A DNA stretch of 64,000 nt from Tritrichomonas musculus. Its lineage: Eukaryota; Parabasalia; Tritrichomonadida; Tritrichomonadidae. Made by a program: the position numbers and the translations under genes. The stretch is taken from assembly GCA_039105265.1 (NCBI GenBank), contig JAPFFF010000019.1, positions 2,512,501 through 2,576,500 of the forward strand, given 5' to 3'. The first letter of the stretch is position 1; each line of letters opens with the position of its first letter. The notes below the pieces were generated by a model, which saw only the letters and a program-made list of their open reading frames with translations, ran no database searches and was not told the origin of the DNA. This document shows, one piece after another, positions 63,028 through 64,000 of this stretch.

Positions 63028-63486
63028 ATGACAACACCAAAGGTTTATGATTACATCAATTCATTGATTGATATGCTGGATGAAACAGAGAAGTTCAAAC
63101 AATGTGATTTCTCAATTCTGTGTGATAGATATCCAATACCTTGTGGAAAGGCTGCATATAAAGCTAAAGTGTTGTACATATCATTGAAGAACAAAGAGAA
63201 TGAATTCAAACGATTCTATCACGACAAGATAGTCGACCTCGGTCTTGAATATATAACACTTACATCAAATGTTAGAAGAAGAATATCAACAACATCTATT
63301 GAGTTCTTCGTTGAAGGTTCAAATGAAGAGCAATCATTTAAAGAATACAAGTATTATAATTACAGTATCAGGAAAGTTAATGATAAGAAAACAAAAGAAC
63401 TCATTGAACAAATGAGACAAAAATATAATATCAATACACCACAACTGTTTGTTGGTGTTCAACAACAAATTGTATTAGATGAATGA
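63028..63486 (+). CDS. Conserved protein paired with ATPase (152 aa)
   Basis: Homologue of 37452-37949: YDYINSLIDML, KQCDFSILCDRYPIPCGK, LYISLKN, LTSNVRRRIS and QQIVLDE. It lacks the hairpin-encoded segment of the D protein. Its end overlaps the convergent ATPase gene by 12 bp. Not recognised. Confidence 0.7.
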   Translation: MTTPKVYDYINSLIDMLDETEKFKQCDFSILCDRYPIPCGKAAYKAKVLYISLKNKENEFKRFYHDKIVDLGLEYITLTSNVRRRISTTSIEFFVEGSNEEQSFKEYKYYNYSIRKVNDKKTKELIEQMRQKYNINTPQLFVGVQQQIVLDE

Positions 63487-64000
63487 AAGGTTATTAGTTC
63501 GAACATTGATTAAAACGAATTGATGTGCTTTCATTGTTCTGTATCGATTCCATAGCTCTTCGAAATCTATTGGAAATGGAACTTGTTGATATATGTAGCC
63601 GAGTTTCTGTCGTGAATAACCACTAAAGATGAAGAATGATGTTGCATTATTTTTCCATTCTGTTGTTAAAGCTTTGAAGAACTGGATGTTAACGAATATG
63701 ATTAGATTCTTATGTCGAAGCTGACTGATGGTATTGATAAAATAGGATGATTTAATTAGTTTCGATTTCAAGAAGTCTTCACAAAGAATGATAGTATTTA
63801 GTGGTTTATTTGGTTGACCTAGTTTATTGATATGAAGAAACTCAAACATATCGTTTAACTTCTTTTCATTTTGCTTCGCAAAAGGGGACTCCGTCCCTTC
63901 GATTACTATTTTTGGTGTTGATGAATATTTGTTATACAATTCTTTATATAAATCAAGTTGTTTAAGATATTCTTCAGCATTGCTGTCAGCAACAGTTTTT
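63475..64000 (-). CDS. A32-like packaging ATPase of element H, C-terminal part (runs off window)
   Basis: Open to the window edge. It matches the D ATPase from NAEEYLKQLDLYKELY through Walker B LNTIILCED, LRHKNLIIFVNIQFF and FFIFSGYSRQKLGYIYQQV. A pair of mini-hairpins (63869-63897) adds about a dozen residues (EGTESPFAKQNE) absent from D. The Walker A part is outside the window. Confidence 0.88.
   Translation of the reverse strand, partial: KTVADSNAEEYLKQLDLYKELYNKYSSTPKIVIEGTESPFAKQNEKKLNDMFEFLHINKLGQPNKPLNTIILCEDFLKSKLIKSSYFINTISQLRHKNLIIFVNIQFFKALTTEWKNNATSFFIFSGYSRQKLGYIYQQVPFPIDFEELWNRYRTMKAHQFVLINVRTNNLSFI
63869..63897. repeat. Paired tri-loop mini-hairpins inside H ATPase
   Basis: TTTTGC-TTC-GCAAAA (63869-63883) and GGGAC-TCC-GTCCC (63885-63897), in frame; the D ATPase has no such segment at this place. 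Confidence 0.9.

Larger units (their letters stand above)
62080..64000 (+). mobile_element. Element H: Polinton-like, right part outside window
   Basis: Starts AGTAGTGATAGTGGACC at 62080 in the MCP gene of F (left flank GACCTT). Same end type as F and B. Visible: TIR with an end gene, hairpin, a coiled-coil gene fragment, then the 152-aa gene and packaging ATPase. This is the ATPase end of the element type, whereas B and F show the other end. Confidence 0.8.

Overview
The window looks like a stack of Polinton/Maverick-type DNA elements from an AT-rich protist genome. I see no recognisable host gene in the 64 kb. Recurring parts are a protein-primed family B DNA polymerase (pPolB), a retroviral-type integrase, a probable double-jelly-roll major capsid protein (MCP), an A32-like packaging ATPase, a long tail-fibre-like protein and a set of small conserved genes. 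Genes are intronless and closely packed, and many stops are followed by TAAA. A trichomonad host (Trichomonas vaginalis is known to be full of Mavericks) fits best, but this is inference; no host marker is present. All the elements are treated here as fossils.

Layout. Element A (<1-14563) is visibly richer in G+C than the rest and carries a small gene pair, integrase, beta-rich protein, virion-like protein, fibre and pPolB. It sits inside a virion-protein gene of element B (14564-about 21776; integrase, HNH endonuclease, MCP, small-gene cluster). A fibre-gene segment and terminal repeats (element E, about 21777-23866) follow. Element C (23867-52910) is a two-gene miniature element (pPolB plus a coiled-coil protein) with 611-bp terminal inverted repeats (TIRs); its right repeat is split by element D. 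Element D (30437-52587) looks whole: 22,151 bp, 264-bp TIRs, a TTAGTT target duplication and 17 genes. Element G (52911-59239) is a near-identical partial relative of D, cut by C on the left and by F on the right. Element F (59240-62079) is cut in its MCP gene by element H (62080 to beyond the window). The nesting gives an order: G before C before D; G before F before H; B before A.

How the parts work together. By family knowledge pPolB copies the linear element from its ends, the integrase inserts it with a 6-bp duplication, and the MCP, small amphipathic protein, packaging ATPase and fibre would form and fill a particle. In D the genes run pPolB, KilA-N regulator, ATPase block, small-gene block, MCP, integrase, virion-like proteins, fibre, terminal-adjacent protein.

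The most interesting signals are: (1) a family of tiny GC-rich hairpins with three-base loops, often in pairs, found in intergenic DNA and in frame inside genes, with an occupied/empty site comparison between D and G; (2) the two-gene element C, which looks like a satellite of full-size Polintons; (3) a structured hairpin near several termini that keeps its pairing in two sequence versions; (4) pPolB proteins carrying an OTU-protease-like segment, a zinc finger and an internal HNH-like segment; (5) fibre-gene modules shared between elements of different base composition; (6) a shared TATTTTTG motif just before many starts.
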